Assembly: GCF_001482195.1 (NCBI RefSeq)
Contig: NZ_KQ759763.1
Coordinates: forward strand, 1,089,321-1,153,320
Direction of reading: 5' to 3'
DNA length: 64,000 bases
Source of the DNA: Luteimonas abyssi
Lineage (GTDB): Bacteria > Pseudomonadota > Gammaproteobacteria > Xanthomonadales > Xanthomonadaceae
The stretch's first letter is position 1. Each line of letters starts with the position of its first letter. The notes beneath the pieces are model-generated. The model made no database searches, was not told the DNA's origin, and saw only the letters and a program-made list of their open reading frames with translations. Both the position numbers and the translations under genes were made by a program. Below are positions 26,563 through 36,800 of this stretch, one piece after another.

Positions 26563-26745
26563 GGGGGAGGGTCGCGTGTGGTTGTGGGAGGTATGCAGCC
26601 TGCGAGGCGGGTCCTTACGAAGCACTTACGGCGGGTTCATGGGCGGAGGGCTGACGGGCCGGGCGCCGTGCAGCGCCGCGACCGGTGCCGTGCGTGACTG
26701 GATTCAGGATCGGAGCGCGTGGGGTCTCGCATCGTGCGACGACCG

Positions 26746-26763
26746 GGTGTACAAATGTACACC
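26746..26763. promoter_or_regulatory. LexA2-type SOS box
   Basis: GGTGTACAAATGTACACC is an 18-bp palindrome with only the central pair off symmetry. Its core GTAC-N4-GTAC matches the GTAC-N4-GT(A/G)C boxes described for second LexA proteins that control imuA-imuB-dnaE2 cassettes in Pseudomonas and Xanthomonas relatives. It ends 32 bases before the lexA start, where bound LexA would block its own promoter. Confidence 0.82.
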
Positions 26764-26795
26764 TCCGGCCGCCCGGCCTGCTTGCTGCGATCGCC

Positions 26796-27401
26796 ATGTC
26801 CGATGATTTGCCACCTCGCCGCGCCGCCGTTCTCGCGTTCCTGCGCGAGCGCGCCGCGCAGGGCATGCCGCCGAGCCTGGCCGAGATCGCCGGGCAGTTC
26901 GGCTTCGCCTCGCGCAGCGCCGCACGCAAGCACGTACAGGCGTTGGCCGAGGCCGGGTTGATCGAGCACGACGCCGGCAGTGCGCGCGGCATCCGCCTGA
27001 GCGCACGCGAGCGGCCTGACCTGGTGGCGTTGCCGGTCCTGGGGCGGGTGGCGGCGGGCGTGCCGATCGGCGCCGACATCGGCCTGGACCAGCAGTTGTG
27101 GCTGGACCGGGGGCTGTTCGCCCTGCGGCCGGATTACCTGCTGCGGGTGCAGGGCGATTCGATGATCGACGACGGCATCCTCGACGGCGATCTGGTCGGC
27201 GTGCACCGCAGCGCCGATGCGCGCGATGGGCAGACCGTGGTCGCGCGGCTGGAGGGCGAGCTCACCATCAAGCGCCTGGAGCGACGCCGCGACCGTCTGC
27301 GCCTGTTGCCGCGCAACCCGGCCCATCGGCCGATCGTAGTGCCCGTCGGTGCGGATTTCGCCATCGAAGGGTTGTTCTGCGGCCTCGTCAGGCAGGGCTG
27401 A
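26796..27401 (+). CDS. lexA: LexA repressor (LexA2 type)
   Basis: A 201-residue SOS repressor. The N-terminal winged helix reads RRAAVLAFLRERAAQGMPPSLAEIAGQFGFASRSAARKHVQAL. The autocleavage site is the Ala-Gly pair in LPVLGRVAAGVP. The S24 protease nucleophile Ser is in VQGDSMIDDGILDGDLV and the catalytic Lys in ELTIKRLERR. The ATG at 26796 gives the standard LexA length. It heads the mutagenesis cassette. The helix-turn-helix and the GTAC box differ from the classical CTG-N10-CAG type, so a second LexA is likely elsewhere in the genome. Confidence 0.92.
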   Translation: MSDDLPPRRAAVLAFLRERAAQGMPPSLAEIAGQFGFASRSAARKHVQALAEAGLIEHDAGSARGIRLSARERPDLVALPVLGRVAAGVPIGADIGLDQQLWLDRGLFALRPDYLLRVQGDSMIDDGILDGDLVGVHRSADARDGQTVVARLEGELTIKRLERRRDRLRLLPRNPAHRPIVVPVGADFAIEGLFCGLVRQG

Positions 27402-27598
27402 GGGGATGCGCTGCCCGTCTTCAATGGCCAGTCGCCTGCGTGGTCGTCACGGCAACCGGGAGAACATCCACCCGCAACCGGCGATGCGGCACGGGTGGTC
27501 GGGCGGTGGTCTCGTCGGCCATGCAGCCGGCCATGCCGTGACGGGTCGGGCCGCGTCAGTGTCCGTATCAGTGGATGCCGCCAGTACCGCGGTTGACG

Positions 27599-28249
27599 AT
27601 GGGACGGCAGGGCGTGGGTGAGGTCCTGGCCCTCGACGCCTTGCTGGCGGCACGCACGGTGTGGCCTGCAGGCAAGAGTGCCGCACGGGTAGCCGATGGC
27701 GAGCCCACCGGGCATGCCGCGCTGGATGCGGTGTTGCCGCAGGGCGGCTGGCCGCGTCGCGCGTTGAGCGAATTGCTGTTGCCCGCCGACGGTGTCGGCG
27801 AGCTGGAACTGCTGTGGCCGGTCTTGGCGCGTCTCACCGCCGCTGCCAGCCCGGTGGTGCTGGTGGCGCCGCCGTACGTGCCGTATGCACCGGCCTGGCA
27901 AGCGGCGGGGGTGGATCTGGCCTGGCTGCAGGTGGTGGAGGCGACCCCGCGCGATGCGTTGTGGGCGTTCGAGCAGTGCCTGCGCTCGGGTGCGTGCGCG
28001 GCGGTGGTGGGGTGGCCGCGCACGGCCGATGCGCGCGCTTTGCGCCGGTTGCAGGTTGCGGCCGACAGCGGCAATTGCTGCGCTTTCGCAGTGCGCGACC
28101 GCCGTCATGCGGCCAATCCGTCGCCGGCGGCCTTGCGCATGGAATGGACGGCCGGAGCGTGGCATGTACGCAAATGCCGTGGCGGGCAGGTGCCGCCACA
28201 AGCGCTGCACCTGCCCGTTTCGGCATCCGCTGCGCGGTCGGCGCATTGA
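27599..28249 (+). CDS. imuA: Mutasome protein ImuA
   Basis: A 216-residue RecA-fold-like accessory protein of the SOS mutasome. It opens GVGEVLALDALLAARTVWPAGKSAA, a typical ImuA N-terminus. It continues with GHAALDAVLPQGGWPRRALSELLLP and an ATPase-like core without a clear Walker A motif. ImuA-type proteins bind RecA and ImuB during translesion synthesis. The start at 27599 is preferred; an ATG eight codons upstream is possible. It is separated from lexA by about 200 bp, in which I find no second LexA box, so transcription probably continues from the lexA promoter. Confidence 0.87.
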   Translation: MGRQGVGEVLALDALLAARTVWPAGKSAARVADGEPTGHAALDAVLPQGGWPRRALSELLLPADGVGELELLWPVLARLTAAASPVVLVAPPYVPYAPAWQAAGVDLAWLQVVEATPRDALWAFEQCLRSGACAAVVGWPRTADARALRRLQVAADSGNCCAFAVRDRRHAANPSPAALRMEWTAGAWHVRKCRGGQVPPQALHLPVSASAARSAH

Positions 28250-28259
28250 GGCCTTGGCG

Positions 28260-29678
28260 ATGCTCTGGGCCTGCATCCTGTTGCCGAGGCTGGCGCTCGA
28301 CGCCGTCCTGCGTCGTTGCCCGGATCCCGACGCGCCGCTGGCACTGGTGACCGGGCCGGCGCAGCTGCGCAGCCTGCATGCGGTCAATGACGCGGCGGCA
28401 ACCGGCGGCCTGCGCCCGGGCCTGCGATTGGCCGCCGCCCAGGCGTTGTTCCCGGGCTTCGCGATGGTCGATCACGATCCCGCCCGCGATGTCGCGGCCC
28501 AGCGATTCCTCGCCGCCTGGGCCTACCGTCACAGTTCGCTGGTCAGTACGGCCTGGCCGGGCGCGATCGTGCTGGAGGCACGGGCGAGCTTCCGGTTGCT
28601 CGGCCCGTGGCCGCGCTTCGAACGTCGCCTGCGGGACGAACTGGAGGCCCTGGGGTTTCGCCACCGCATCGCGCTGGCGCCCACGCCGCGTGCGGCGCGG
28701 GTTCTGGCCGGGCTGCGTGACGGCTTCGCGCTGACCGATATCGGCGCGCTGGCACGTGCGCTCGATCCGGTGCCGGTGCGCCGCGCCGCCTTGCCCGACG
28801 ACCTGGGCGAACGCCTGCAGCGGATGGGCGTTCGCACGTTGGGCACCTTGCGCGGGCTGCCCGCCGCCACGTTGCGGCGTCGCTTCGGTGCGCCGTTGCT
28901 CGATCACCTGCAGCGGCTCTACGGAGAAGTCGACGACCCGTTGCCCTGGTATGCGCCGCCGGACCGCTTCGATGCGCGCATCGAGATGGGCTACGAGGTG
29001 GAGAGCCACATGGCGTTGCTGTTTCCGCTGCGACGGATGATCGGCGACCTGTGCACCGCGCTGTCGATCCGCGACGGCGGCGTACAGCGTTTCGAACTGC
29101 AGCTCGAACATGAGCACGGGCACACGACGGTGGAGGTCGGCCTGCTGGCGCCCGAGCGCGATTCCGCCTTGCTGTTCGAGGTGGCGCGCAGCCGGCTGGA
29201 GCGGGTGGAGATCGATCGCCCCGTGGTGGCCGTGCGGTTGTTCGCCGCCACGCTGCCGCCGTTCGTGCCAGCCAGTCGTGACCTGTTCGACCAGCGCTTG
29301 CAACAGGGCACGCCCTGGCCGCAATTGCGCGAACGCCTGCGCGGCCGGCTGGGTGATGGTGCGGTCTATCGCCTGGCGCCGGCCGGCGACCCGCGGCCGG
29401 AACGCGCCTGGTGCAAGGTAGAGGGCAATGCCGATACGGTCGACGCCGCACCGCCACGCCCGCCGCGTCCCGGCTGGCTGCTGCCGCAAGCGCTGCCGTT
29501 GCGCGACCCGAGGTTGGAGATCGTGCACGGGCCGGAGCGCCTGGAAAGCGGCTGGTGGGATGGCGACGATGTGCGTCGCGATTACTACGTGGTGCGTACC
29601 GCACAGGGACAGCACGCCTGGGCGTTCATGCCGGCGGGCGAACGCGAGGGCTGGATGCTGCACGGGTGGTTCGGATGA
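28260..29678 (+). CDS. imuB: ImuB, catalytically dead Y-family polymerase homologue
   Basis: A 472-residue Y-family polymerase homologue that links the clamp, ImuA and DnaE2. The N-terminus [19 protein letters not shown] lacks the metal-binding Asp of active polymerases, and the usual DE motif is replaced by [14 protein letters not shown], so it should be inactive as a polymerase. SRDLF near the middle resembles a clamp-binding motif. The C-terminal segment [31 protein letters not shown] is the typical ImuB tail. It begins 10 bp after imuA. Confidence 0.9.
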   Translation: MLWACILLPRLALDAVLRRCPDPDAPLALVTGPAQLRSLHAVNDAAATGGLRPGLRLAAAQALFPGFAMVDHDPARDVAAQRFLAAWAYRHSSLVSTAWPGAIVLEARASFRLLGPWPRFERRLRDELEALGFRHRIALAPTPRAARVLAGLRDGFALTDIGALARALDPVPVRRAALPDDLGERLQRMGVRTLGTLRGLPAATLRRRFGAPLLDHLQRLYGEVDDPLPWYAPPDRFDARIEMGYEVESHMALLFPLRRMIGDLCTALSIRDGGVQRFELQLEHEHGHTTVEVGLLAPERDSALLFEVARSRLERVEIDRPVVAVRLFAATLPPFVPASRDLFDQRLQQGTPWPQLRERLRGRLGDGAVYRLAPAGDPRPERAWCKVEGNADTVDAAPPRPPRPGWLLPQALPLRDPRLEIVHGPERLESGWWDGDDVRRDYYVVRTAQGQHAWAFMPAGEREGWMLHGWFG

Positions 29679-29702
29679 AGCAGATGCCCGGCCTGCTCTC
29701 CG

Positions 29703-29750
29703 CCTTCTTCTCCCGCATGCGGGAGAAGGTGCCCGGAGGGCGGATGAGGG
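29703..29750 (-). repeat. Palindromic repeat between imuB and dnaE2
   Basis: An inverted-orientation copy of the family: the hairpin ttctcccgc/gcgggagaa at 29708-29728, then the small GC hairpin gcccggagggc, and the tail ggatgaggg. It fills nearly all of the 82-base gap between the imuB stop and the dnaE2 start. The stem ends 32 bases before the dnaE2 ATG, so it could affect the mRNA or translation of dnaE2. Confidence 0.85.
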
Positions 29751-29760
29751 CGCTTTCCAG

Positions 29761-32700
29761 ATGAGCCATTGGCGTCCCCCGGCAGGCGTCGATCGCGACA
29801 CGCCAGGCGGGCAGGTGCCGCGCGCCTGGGCGGTCGGCCAGCGCCTGCGCGAAGCGGCCAACGATGCGATCGGCGACGACGACACCCTGCCGGCCTACGC
29901 CGAGCTGCACTGCCTGTCGGACTTCTCGTTCCTGCGTGGCGCCTCCAGCGCCGAGCAACTGTTCGCACGCGCCGCACGCTGTGGCTACGAGGCGCTGGCG
30001 ATCACAGACGAGTGCTCGCTGGCCGGCATCGTGCGCGCGCTGGAAGCGGCCGAGGCCACCGGCGTGCGTCTGGTGGTGGGCAGCGAGTTCCGGCTCCTGG
30101 ACGGCGTCCGCTTCGTGTTGCTGGTCGAGCACGCCGCCGGCTACCGCCGGCTGTGCGCGCTGATCACCGCCGGCCGGCGCGCAGGCACGAAGGGCACCTA
30201 CCGCCTCGCGCGTGCGGACGTGGAGGCGGTGTTCCCGGTGCCGGCAGCGGGAACACCGGCGGGTGGAGAGGAGCGCGACGCCTGCGGCGTGTTCGCGCTC
30301 TGGCTGCCCGACCAGACGCCGGACCCGGCGGCCGGCGCCTGGCTGCGCACGGTGTTCGGCACGCGCGCGCACCTCGCGGTTGAATTGCATCGCGAGCGCG
30401 GCGACGACGCGCGGCGGCTGCACGACCTGCTCGCGCTGGCCGATGCGCTGGGCCTGCCGGCACTGGCCTGCGGCGACGTGCACATGGCCACCCGCCGCGA
30501 GCGCATCGTGCAGGACACCCTGACCGCGATCCGCCACAACACCCCGCTGGCCGACTGTGGCGCGCATCTGTTCCGCAACGGCGAGCGCCACCTGCGCAGC
30601 CGCCGCGCGCTGGGCAACATCCACCCGCACGGCCTGCTCGAGGCGGCGGTGGCGCTGGCGCGGCGCTGCACGTTCGACCTGCGCAAGGGGCTGGACTACA
30701 GCTATCCGAAGGAACTGGTGCCCGACGGCCACACCGCGACGACATGGCTGCGGACGCTGACCGAGCGCGGCATGCGCACGCGCTGGCCCGAAGGCGCGAC
30801 GGCGGCCGTGCGCGCGCAGATCGACGGCGAACTGGCGTTGATCGCGAAGAAAGGCTACGAAGCGTTCTTCCTGACCGTCCACGACGTGGTCCGGTTCGCC
30901 AAGGAACGCGGAATTCTTTGTCAGGGCCGCGGTTCCTCGGCGAATTCCGCGGTCTGCTACGCGCTGGGCATCACCGCGGTCAATCCCGACGAGACCCGCC
31001 TGCTGATGGCGCGGTTCCTGTCCGAGCATCGCGATGAGCCGCCCGACATCGACGTCGATTTCGAGCACGAACGCCGCGAGGAGGTGATCCAGTACGTCTA
31101 CGCCAAGTACGGCCGCGAACGCGCCGCGCTTGCCGCCACGGTGATCAGCTACCGCGGCAAGAGCGCGGTGCGCGACGTGGCCAAGGCGTTCGGCCTGCCG
31201 CCCGACCAGATCGCGCTGCTGGCCAACTGCTACGGCTGGGGCAACGGCGAGACGCCGATGGAACAGCGCATCGAGGAGGCCGGCTTCGATCTCGCCAATC
31301 CGCTGATCCAGCGGGTGCTGCTGGTCACCGAGCAACTGCGCGACCACCCGCGCCACCTGTCGCAGCACGTGGGCGGATTCGTGATCTGCGACGGCCTGCT
31401 GGCCGACGTGGTGCCGGTGGAAAACGCCGCCATGCCCGAGCGCACCATCATCCAGTGGGACAAGGACGACCTGGAGACGATGAAGCTGCTCAAGGTCGAC
31501 TGCCTGGCGCTGGGCATGCTGACCTGCATCCGCAAGACATTGGCACTCGTGCGGGACCACCGTGGCCGCGATTACGAGATCGCTACGATTCCCGGCAAGG
31601 ATGACGATACCTACGCGATGATCCAGCGCGCCGACACCGTGGGCGTGTTCCAGATCGAGTCGCGTGCGCAGATGGCGATGCTGCCGCGCCTGAAGCCGAA
31701 GGAGTTCTACGATCTGGTGGTCGAAGTGGCGATCGTGCGGCCGGGGCCGATCCAGGGCGACATGGTGCATCCCTACCTGCGGCGGCGGCAGGGGCGCGAG
31801 GCCGTGGTGTACCCCAACGACGAGATCCGCGACATCCTCGCGCCCACGCTCGGCGTGCCGCTGTTCCAGGAACAGGTGATGGAACTGCTGATGAAGGCGG
31901 CCGACTACACCGACAGCGAGGCCGACAACCTGCGTCGGTCGATGGCGGCCTGGCGGCGCGGCGGCGACATGGAGCAGCACCGCGAACGGGTGCGCGAGCG
32001 CATGCTCGGCAAGCAGTACTCACCCGAATTCATCGACCAGATCTTCGAGCAGATCAAGGGCTTCGGATCCTACGGCTTCCCGCAGAGCCACGCCGCCTCG
32101 TTCGCCAAGCTGGTCTACGCCAGCTGCTGGCTCAAGCGCCACGAGCCGGCGGCGTTCGCCTGCGGTCTGCTCAACGCGCAGCCGATGGGGTTCTACTCGC
32201 CCAGCCAGATCGTGCAGGACGCGCGCCGCGGCAGCCCGGAGCGTGAAGCGGTCACGGTGCTGCCGGTGGATGTGCTGCACAGCGACGTCGACAGCACACT
32301 CGTCGGTGGCACGCCCTGGAGCGATGCGGATCGCGGCGGACAACCGGCGATCCGGCTCGGCCTGCGTCTGGTGTCGGGACTGGCCGCCGCCGCGGCCGCG
32401 CGCATCGTGGCTGCGCGCGCGCAGCGGCCGTTCGTGGACATCGCCGACCTGTGCCTGCGCGCGGACCTCGACGCCAAGGCCCGCACCGCGTTGGCCGAGG
32501 CCGATGCGTTGCGAGCGCTGGCGGGGCACCGCAACGCCGCGCGCTGGGCGGTGTCGGGCATCGAACGCCGCCTGCCGTTGCTGCCCGGCAGTCCGGACGA
32601 AGCCCCGGTGACGTTGCCGGCCCCGCGCCGCGGCGAGGAACTGCTGGCCGACTACGGCAGCACCGGCCTGACCCTGCGCGAACATCCGATGGCGCTGCTG

Positions 32701-33045
32701 CGACCGCAGATGACCGCGCGCCGCATCCTCGGCCTGCAGGCGCTGCGTGGGCGCCGCCACGGCAGCGGCGTGCACGTGGCCGGACTGGTCACCCAGCGCC
32801 AGCGCCCGGCCACGGCCAAGGGCACGATCTTCGTCACCCTGGAGGACGAGGCCGGGATGATCAACGTGATCGTGTGGCCGAAGCTGGCGTTGCGTCGCCG
32901 CCGTGCGTTGCTGGAGTCGCGGCTGCTCGCGGTGCGCGGGCGCTGGGAGCGGGTGGACGGGGTGGAGCACCTGATCGCCGGCGATCTCGAGGATCTCAGC
33001 GGCCTGCTCGGCGAGATGCGGCTGCCGTCTCGGGATTTCCATTGA
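29761..33045 (+). CDS. dnaE2: Error-prone DNA polymerase DnaE2 (ImuC)
   Basis: A 1094-residue C-family polymerase that performs mutagenic translesion synthesis with ImuA and ImuB. The PHP domain begins [17 protein letters not shown]. The catalytic palm has [16 protein letters not shown], with Asp at residues 429 and 431. [14 protein letters not shown] and SQHVGGFVI are typical DnaE segments. A C-terminal OB fold is visible ([26 protein letters not shown]). The ATG at 29761 is used; the open frame continues upstream only through the palindromic repeat. The stop shares its last base with the next start (TGATG), coupling alkB to it. Confidence 0.94.
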   Translation: MSHWRPPAGVDRDTPGGQVPRAWAVGQRLREAANDAIGDDDTLPAYAELHCLSDFSFLRGASSAEQLFARAARCGYEALAITDECSLAGIVRALEAAEATGVRLVVGSEFRLLDGVRFVLLVEHAAGYRRLCALITAGRRAGTKGTYRLARADVEAVFPVPAAGTPAGGEERDACGVFALWLPDQTPDPAAGAWLRTVFGTRAHLAVELHRERGDDARRLHDLLALADALGLPALACGDVHMATRRERIVQDTLTAIRHNTPLADCGAHLFRNGERHLRSRRALGNIHPHGLLEAAVALARRCTFDLRKGLDYSYPKELVPDGHTATTWLRTLTERGMRTRWPEGATAAVRAQIDGELALIAKKGYEAFFLTVHDVVRFAKERGILCQGRGSSANSAVCYALGITAVNPDETRLLMARFLSEHRDEPPDIDVDFEHERREEVIQYVYAKYGRERAALAATVISYRGKSAVRDVAKAFGLPPDQIALLANCYGWGNGETPMEQRIEEAGFDLANPLIQRVLLVTEQLRDHPRHLSQHVGGFVICDGLLADVVPVENAAMPERTIIQWDKDDLETMKLLKVDCLALGMLTCIRKTLALVRDHRGRDYEIATIPGKDDDTYAMIQRADTVGVFQIESRAQMAMLPRLKPKEFYDLVVEVAIVRPGPIQGDMVHPYLRRRQGREAVVYPNDEIRDILAPTLGVPLFQEQVMELLMKAADYTDSEADNLRRSMAAWRRGGDMEQHRERVRERMLGKQYSPEFIDQIFEQIKGFGSYGFPQSHAASFAKLVYASCWLKRHEPAAFACGLLNAQPMGFYSPSQIVQDARRGSPEREAVTVLPVDVLHSDVDSTLVGGTPWSDADRGGQPAIRLGLRLVSGLAAAAAARIVAARAQRPFVDIADLCLRADLDAKARTALAEADALRALAGHRNAARWAVSGIERRLPLLPGSPDEAPVTLPAPRRGEELLADYGSTGLTLREHPMALLRPQMTARRILGLQALRGRRHGSGVHVAGLVTQRQRPATAKGTIFVTLEDEAGMINVIVWPKLALRRRRALLESRLLAVRGRWERVDGVEHLIAGDLEDLSGLLGEMRLPSRDFH

Positions 33046-33731
33046 TGGCGCCCGCGGCGGATGCCCCGCCCGGCGATCCGCCGCGGGCGCGCCGCACCGG
33101 CGTCGAGGCCGTCACGGGCATCGCGACGTCAGCGGCCGGGCCCGGCGGCATGCCGCACGACCTGTTCCAGGCGCCGGTGCAGGTGCTCGACGATGCCGGC
33201 GGCGGCATTCGTTACTGGCCCGGCGTGATCGCGCCGGACGTGGCGCAGGACTTGTTCGATGCGTTGCGGGCGGACGTGGACTGGCGGTGTCTGCGCCGTC
33301 CCATGTACGACCGTGTCGTGGAGGTGCCCCGCCTGCTGGCCGCCTTCGCGGTCGATGCGCTGCCGGTGGCGTCGCCGCTGGCGACCCTGCATGCCCATGT
33401 GCAGGCGCTGGCACCGGCGCCCTACAACGCGATCGGGCTCAACCTCTATCGCGACGGTCGGGATTCCGTGGCCATGCACCACGACACCCTGCGCACGCTG
33501 GTCGCACCGTATCCGATCACGCTGGTGTCGCTGGGCGCGCCGCGCCGGATGCTCATCCGTGCCCGCGCCGGCGACCGGGCGACGATGCGGATCGTGCTGG
33601 CGCCCGGCAGCGTGTTGCGCATGAGCCATGCCTCGCAGATCACTCACGAGCACGGCATTCCCAAGACCGCGCGCGCCCAGGGTCCGCGCGTGAGCGTGGT
33701 GTTCCGGGTGCGTCCGCCGGCCCCGGGGTGA
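33045..33731 (+). CDS. alkB: AlkB-like 2-oxoglutarate/Fe(II) dioxygenase
   Basis: A 228-residue AlkB homologue of the short ALKBH2/3-like type, which oxidatively removes alkyl groups from DNA bases. The iron site is visible as HHD in DSVAMHHDTLRTL and the second His in THEHGIPKTARAQGPRVSVVFR, whose Arg residues bind 2-oxoglutarate. NAIGLNLYRDG is the substrate-side strand. About 40 N-terminal residues are Pro/Ala/Gly-rich and a later start (MPHDLFQ) is possible. The start overlaps the dnaE2 stop by one base, so it is translated with the SOS mutasome. Confidence 0.9.
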   Translation: MAPAADAPPGDPPRARRTGVEAVTGIATSAAGPGGMPHDLFQAPVQVLDDAGGGIRYWPGVIAPDVAQDLFDALRADVDWRCLRRPMYDRVVEVPRLLAAFAVDALPVASPLATLHAHVQALAPAPYNAIGLNLYRDGRDSVAMHHDTLRTLVAPYPITLVSLGAPRRMLIRARAGDRATMRIVLAPGSVLRMSHASQITHEHGIPKTARAQGPRVSVVFRVRPPAPG

Positions 33732-33819
33732 GGCGGGGCGCCATCGCCGGGCGGCTTCACGGCTGCTTTCCGGTGGGCTGCCCATCGTCTGCGGACAACT
33801 TCCCAACCGGACCCGGCGC

Positions 33820-36800
33820 ATGCCCGCATCCTGGCGACCGTTCGCACGCTGGTTCCGCCTGCGCCGCAGGCTGTGGCGATGGGGTCGCAGCGCGACCCAG
33901 AAGCCGCTCGCGCGCGAGGCACCATTGCGCGCGCAGTTGTTCGGGGCGGACCAGATGGAGGCGCACGGCCGCCTGCTGGCAGCCCAGCACCGGCTTCAGG
34001 ACGGGCCGGCCCCGGAGCTGCTGCTGGCGCGGCTGCGCGAGAACGCCGGCGTGCTGGAGGACGCCACCACGCTGCTCACGACGCTCGTGCACGACGGCCT
34101 GCGCATCACCCCGGCCGGCGAATGGCTGCTCGACAACTACTATCTGATCGAGGAGCAGATCCGCCTGGCGCGACGCCACCTGCCGCGCGGTTACAGCCGC
34201 GAGTTGCCCTCGCTGGCGCAGGGGCCGTCGGCCGGCCTGCCGCGGGTCTACGACATCGCGATGGAAGCCGTGGCCCACGGCGACGGTCGGGTCGATGCCG
34301 AAACCCTGACCCGCCTGGTCGCCGCCTACCAGGGCGAGCGGCCGCTCAAGCTGGGCGAGCTGTGGGCGATCCCGATCATGCTGCGGCTGGCGGTGCTGGA
34401 GAACCTGCGCCGGATCAGTGCGCGGATCATGCGCGACGCCGCCGACCACCGCCTGGCCACCGACTGGGGGCAGGCGCTGGAGGCGGCGGTGCAGGCGCCG
34501 GGCGACATGGTGATGGTGCTCGCCGACATGGTGCGCGCGAGACCGCCGGTCACCAGCGCATTCGTGGCCGAACTGATGCGCCGCCTGCAGGGGCGCGGAG
34601 CGGCCCTGGCCATGCCGCTGGGCTGGATCGAGCAGTGGGTGGCGCAGGGCGGCCGTAACGTGGAGGCGCTGGTCCACGGCGAGGGCCAGAAGCAGGCCGC
34701 CGACCAGGTGTCGATCCGCAACAGCATCGGCAGCCTGCGCTTCCTGACCACGATGGACTGGCGCGAGTTCGTCGAGACCATGAGCCTGGTCGAACAGACC
34801 CTGCGCCAGGATCCGGACGGCACCTACGCGCGCATGGACTTCGCCACCCGCGACCACTACCGCCACGTGGTGGAGCGGATCGCGCGGCAGAGCGGTGCGG
34901 CCGAACACGACGTGGCCCGGTTCGCGCTGCAGGCCGCGCGCGACCACGCCGGCGGCGACGACGGCAGCGCCCACGTGGGCTACTACCTGATCGACGACGG
35001 GTTCGAGCGCCTGCGTGCGGACGTGGCCGCGTTGGGCGACGGCGTGCGGCGGGTGCCGCGCAGCCTGCGCCGGGTCCCGTTGCCCGCCTATCTGGTGCCG
35101 ATCGGGCTGGTGACCGCGGGCTTCGCGATCCTGCTGTTGACCGATTCCGGCGCCCGATGGCGCGAGTGGGGCACGATCGCCGCGCTGTCGGTGCTGGCGA
35201 CGATCGTGTTCAGCGAGATGGCGATCGCGCTGGTGAACTGGGCCGCCACCCTGCTGGTCCCGCCGCGCCCGTTGCCGCGGCTGGATTTCTCGCGCGGCAT
35301 CGCCAGCGACGCGCGCACCCTGGTGGTGGTGCCGACGCTGGCCGGCAGCCGTGCCGCGGTGGATGCCCTGGTCGAGGGGCTGGAGGTGCGGTTCCTGGCC
35401 AACCGCGGGCCGCATCTTCACTTCGGCCTGCTGATCGACCCGCCGGACGCCGACCAGGCATCCCTGCCGGGCGACGCCGAGGTGCTGGCGCATGCGGAGC
35501 AGCGGATCCGCGGCCTCAATGCGCGCTACGCCCCCGAGCACCAGGAGGCGGGCGGCGACCTGTTCTTCCTGTTCCAGCGCGGGCGCGAATGGAACCCGCG
35601 CGAAGGGGCGTGGATGGCGCGCGAGCGCAAGCGCGGCAAGCTGGCCGCGCTCAACCGGCTGCTGCGCGAAGGCGATGCGGGCGGCTTCGTGAGCGTGGTG
35701 GGCAACACCCGCGTGCTCGGCAACGTGCGCTACGTCATCACCCTGGACACCGACACCCTGCTGCCGCGCGATGCCGCGCGCGAACTGGCCGGCACCATGG
35801 CGCATCCGCTCAACCGGCCGCGCGTGGATCCGCGCCTGCAACGCGTCGCGCGCGGCTACGGCATCCTGCAGCCCGGGGTGGGGGCGACGATGAGCGGGCG
35901 CCGCCGCTCGCGCTTCGCACGGCTGTTCGGCAGCGAGTCCGGCATCGACCCGTACACGCGCACGGTGTCCGACGTCTACCAGGACCTGTTCGGCGAGGGT
36001 TCGTTCATCGGCAAGGGCATCTACGACGTCGCCGCGTTCGAGGAGGTTCTGGCCGGGCGCCTGCCCGACAACCGCATCCTCAGCCACGATCTGCTGGAAG
36101 GCTGCTACGCGCGTGCCGGCGTGGTCAGCGACGTGCGCCTGTACGAGGACCATCCGACCCGCTACGCCGCCGACATGACCCGGCGCCTGCGCTGGGTGCG
36201 CGGCGACTGGCAACTGCTGCCGTGGCTGCTGCCGTGGGTGCCGCGTGGCGACGGCCGCCGCGCGCCCAATCCGCTGTCGTGGCTGTCGCGCGGCAAGCTG
36301 CTCGACAACCTGCGCCGCAGCCTGGTGCCGGCGGCGGCGCTGGCGCTGCTGCTGACCGGCTGGGCGCTGCTGCCGCAGCCGCTGGCATGGACCCTGTGGC
36401 TGGCCTGCCTGTGGCTGCTGCCGGTGCTGTTGCCGGGCGTCCACGATGCGGTCGTGCGCCCGGCCGACATGGCGCCCGAGCCGCACCTGCTGCAGGTTGG
36501 TGCCGGCGTGGGCCGCGCCCTGCTGCGCGCCCTGGTGTCGATCGCCTGCCTGCCGTACGAGGCCGCCGCCAACCTCGGCGCGATCGGCCGCACGCTGTGG
36601 CGCATGGCGATCAGCCGCCGGCGCCTGCTGCAGTGGCGGGCATCGCACGAAGTGGAACGCGCGCTGGCCGGGCGTGGGGCGACCGAGTCCTGGACGATGC
36701 TGCCGGCCGCGCTGTTCTCGGTCGCGGTCGGCATCGCGCTGTGGCGGTTCAATCCGGCCGCGTTGCCGGTCGCCTTGCCCTGGCTGCTGCTGTGGCTGGC

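Noticed and set aside
27402-27598. Second LexA box or promoter between lexA and imuA
   Set aside because: No GTAC-N4-GTAC or related palindrome found; the gtaccgcggt at about 27584 does not fit the box.
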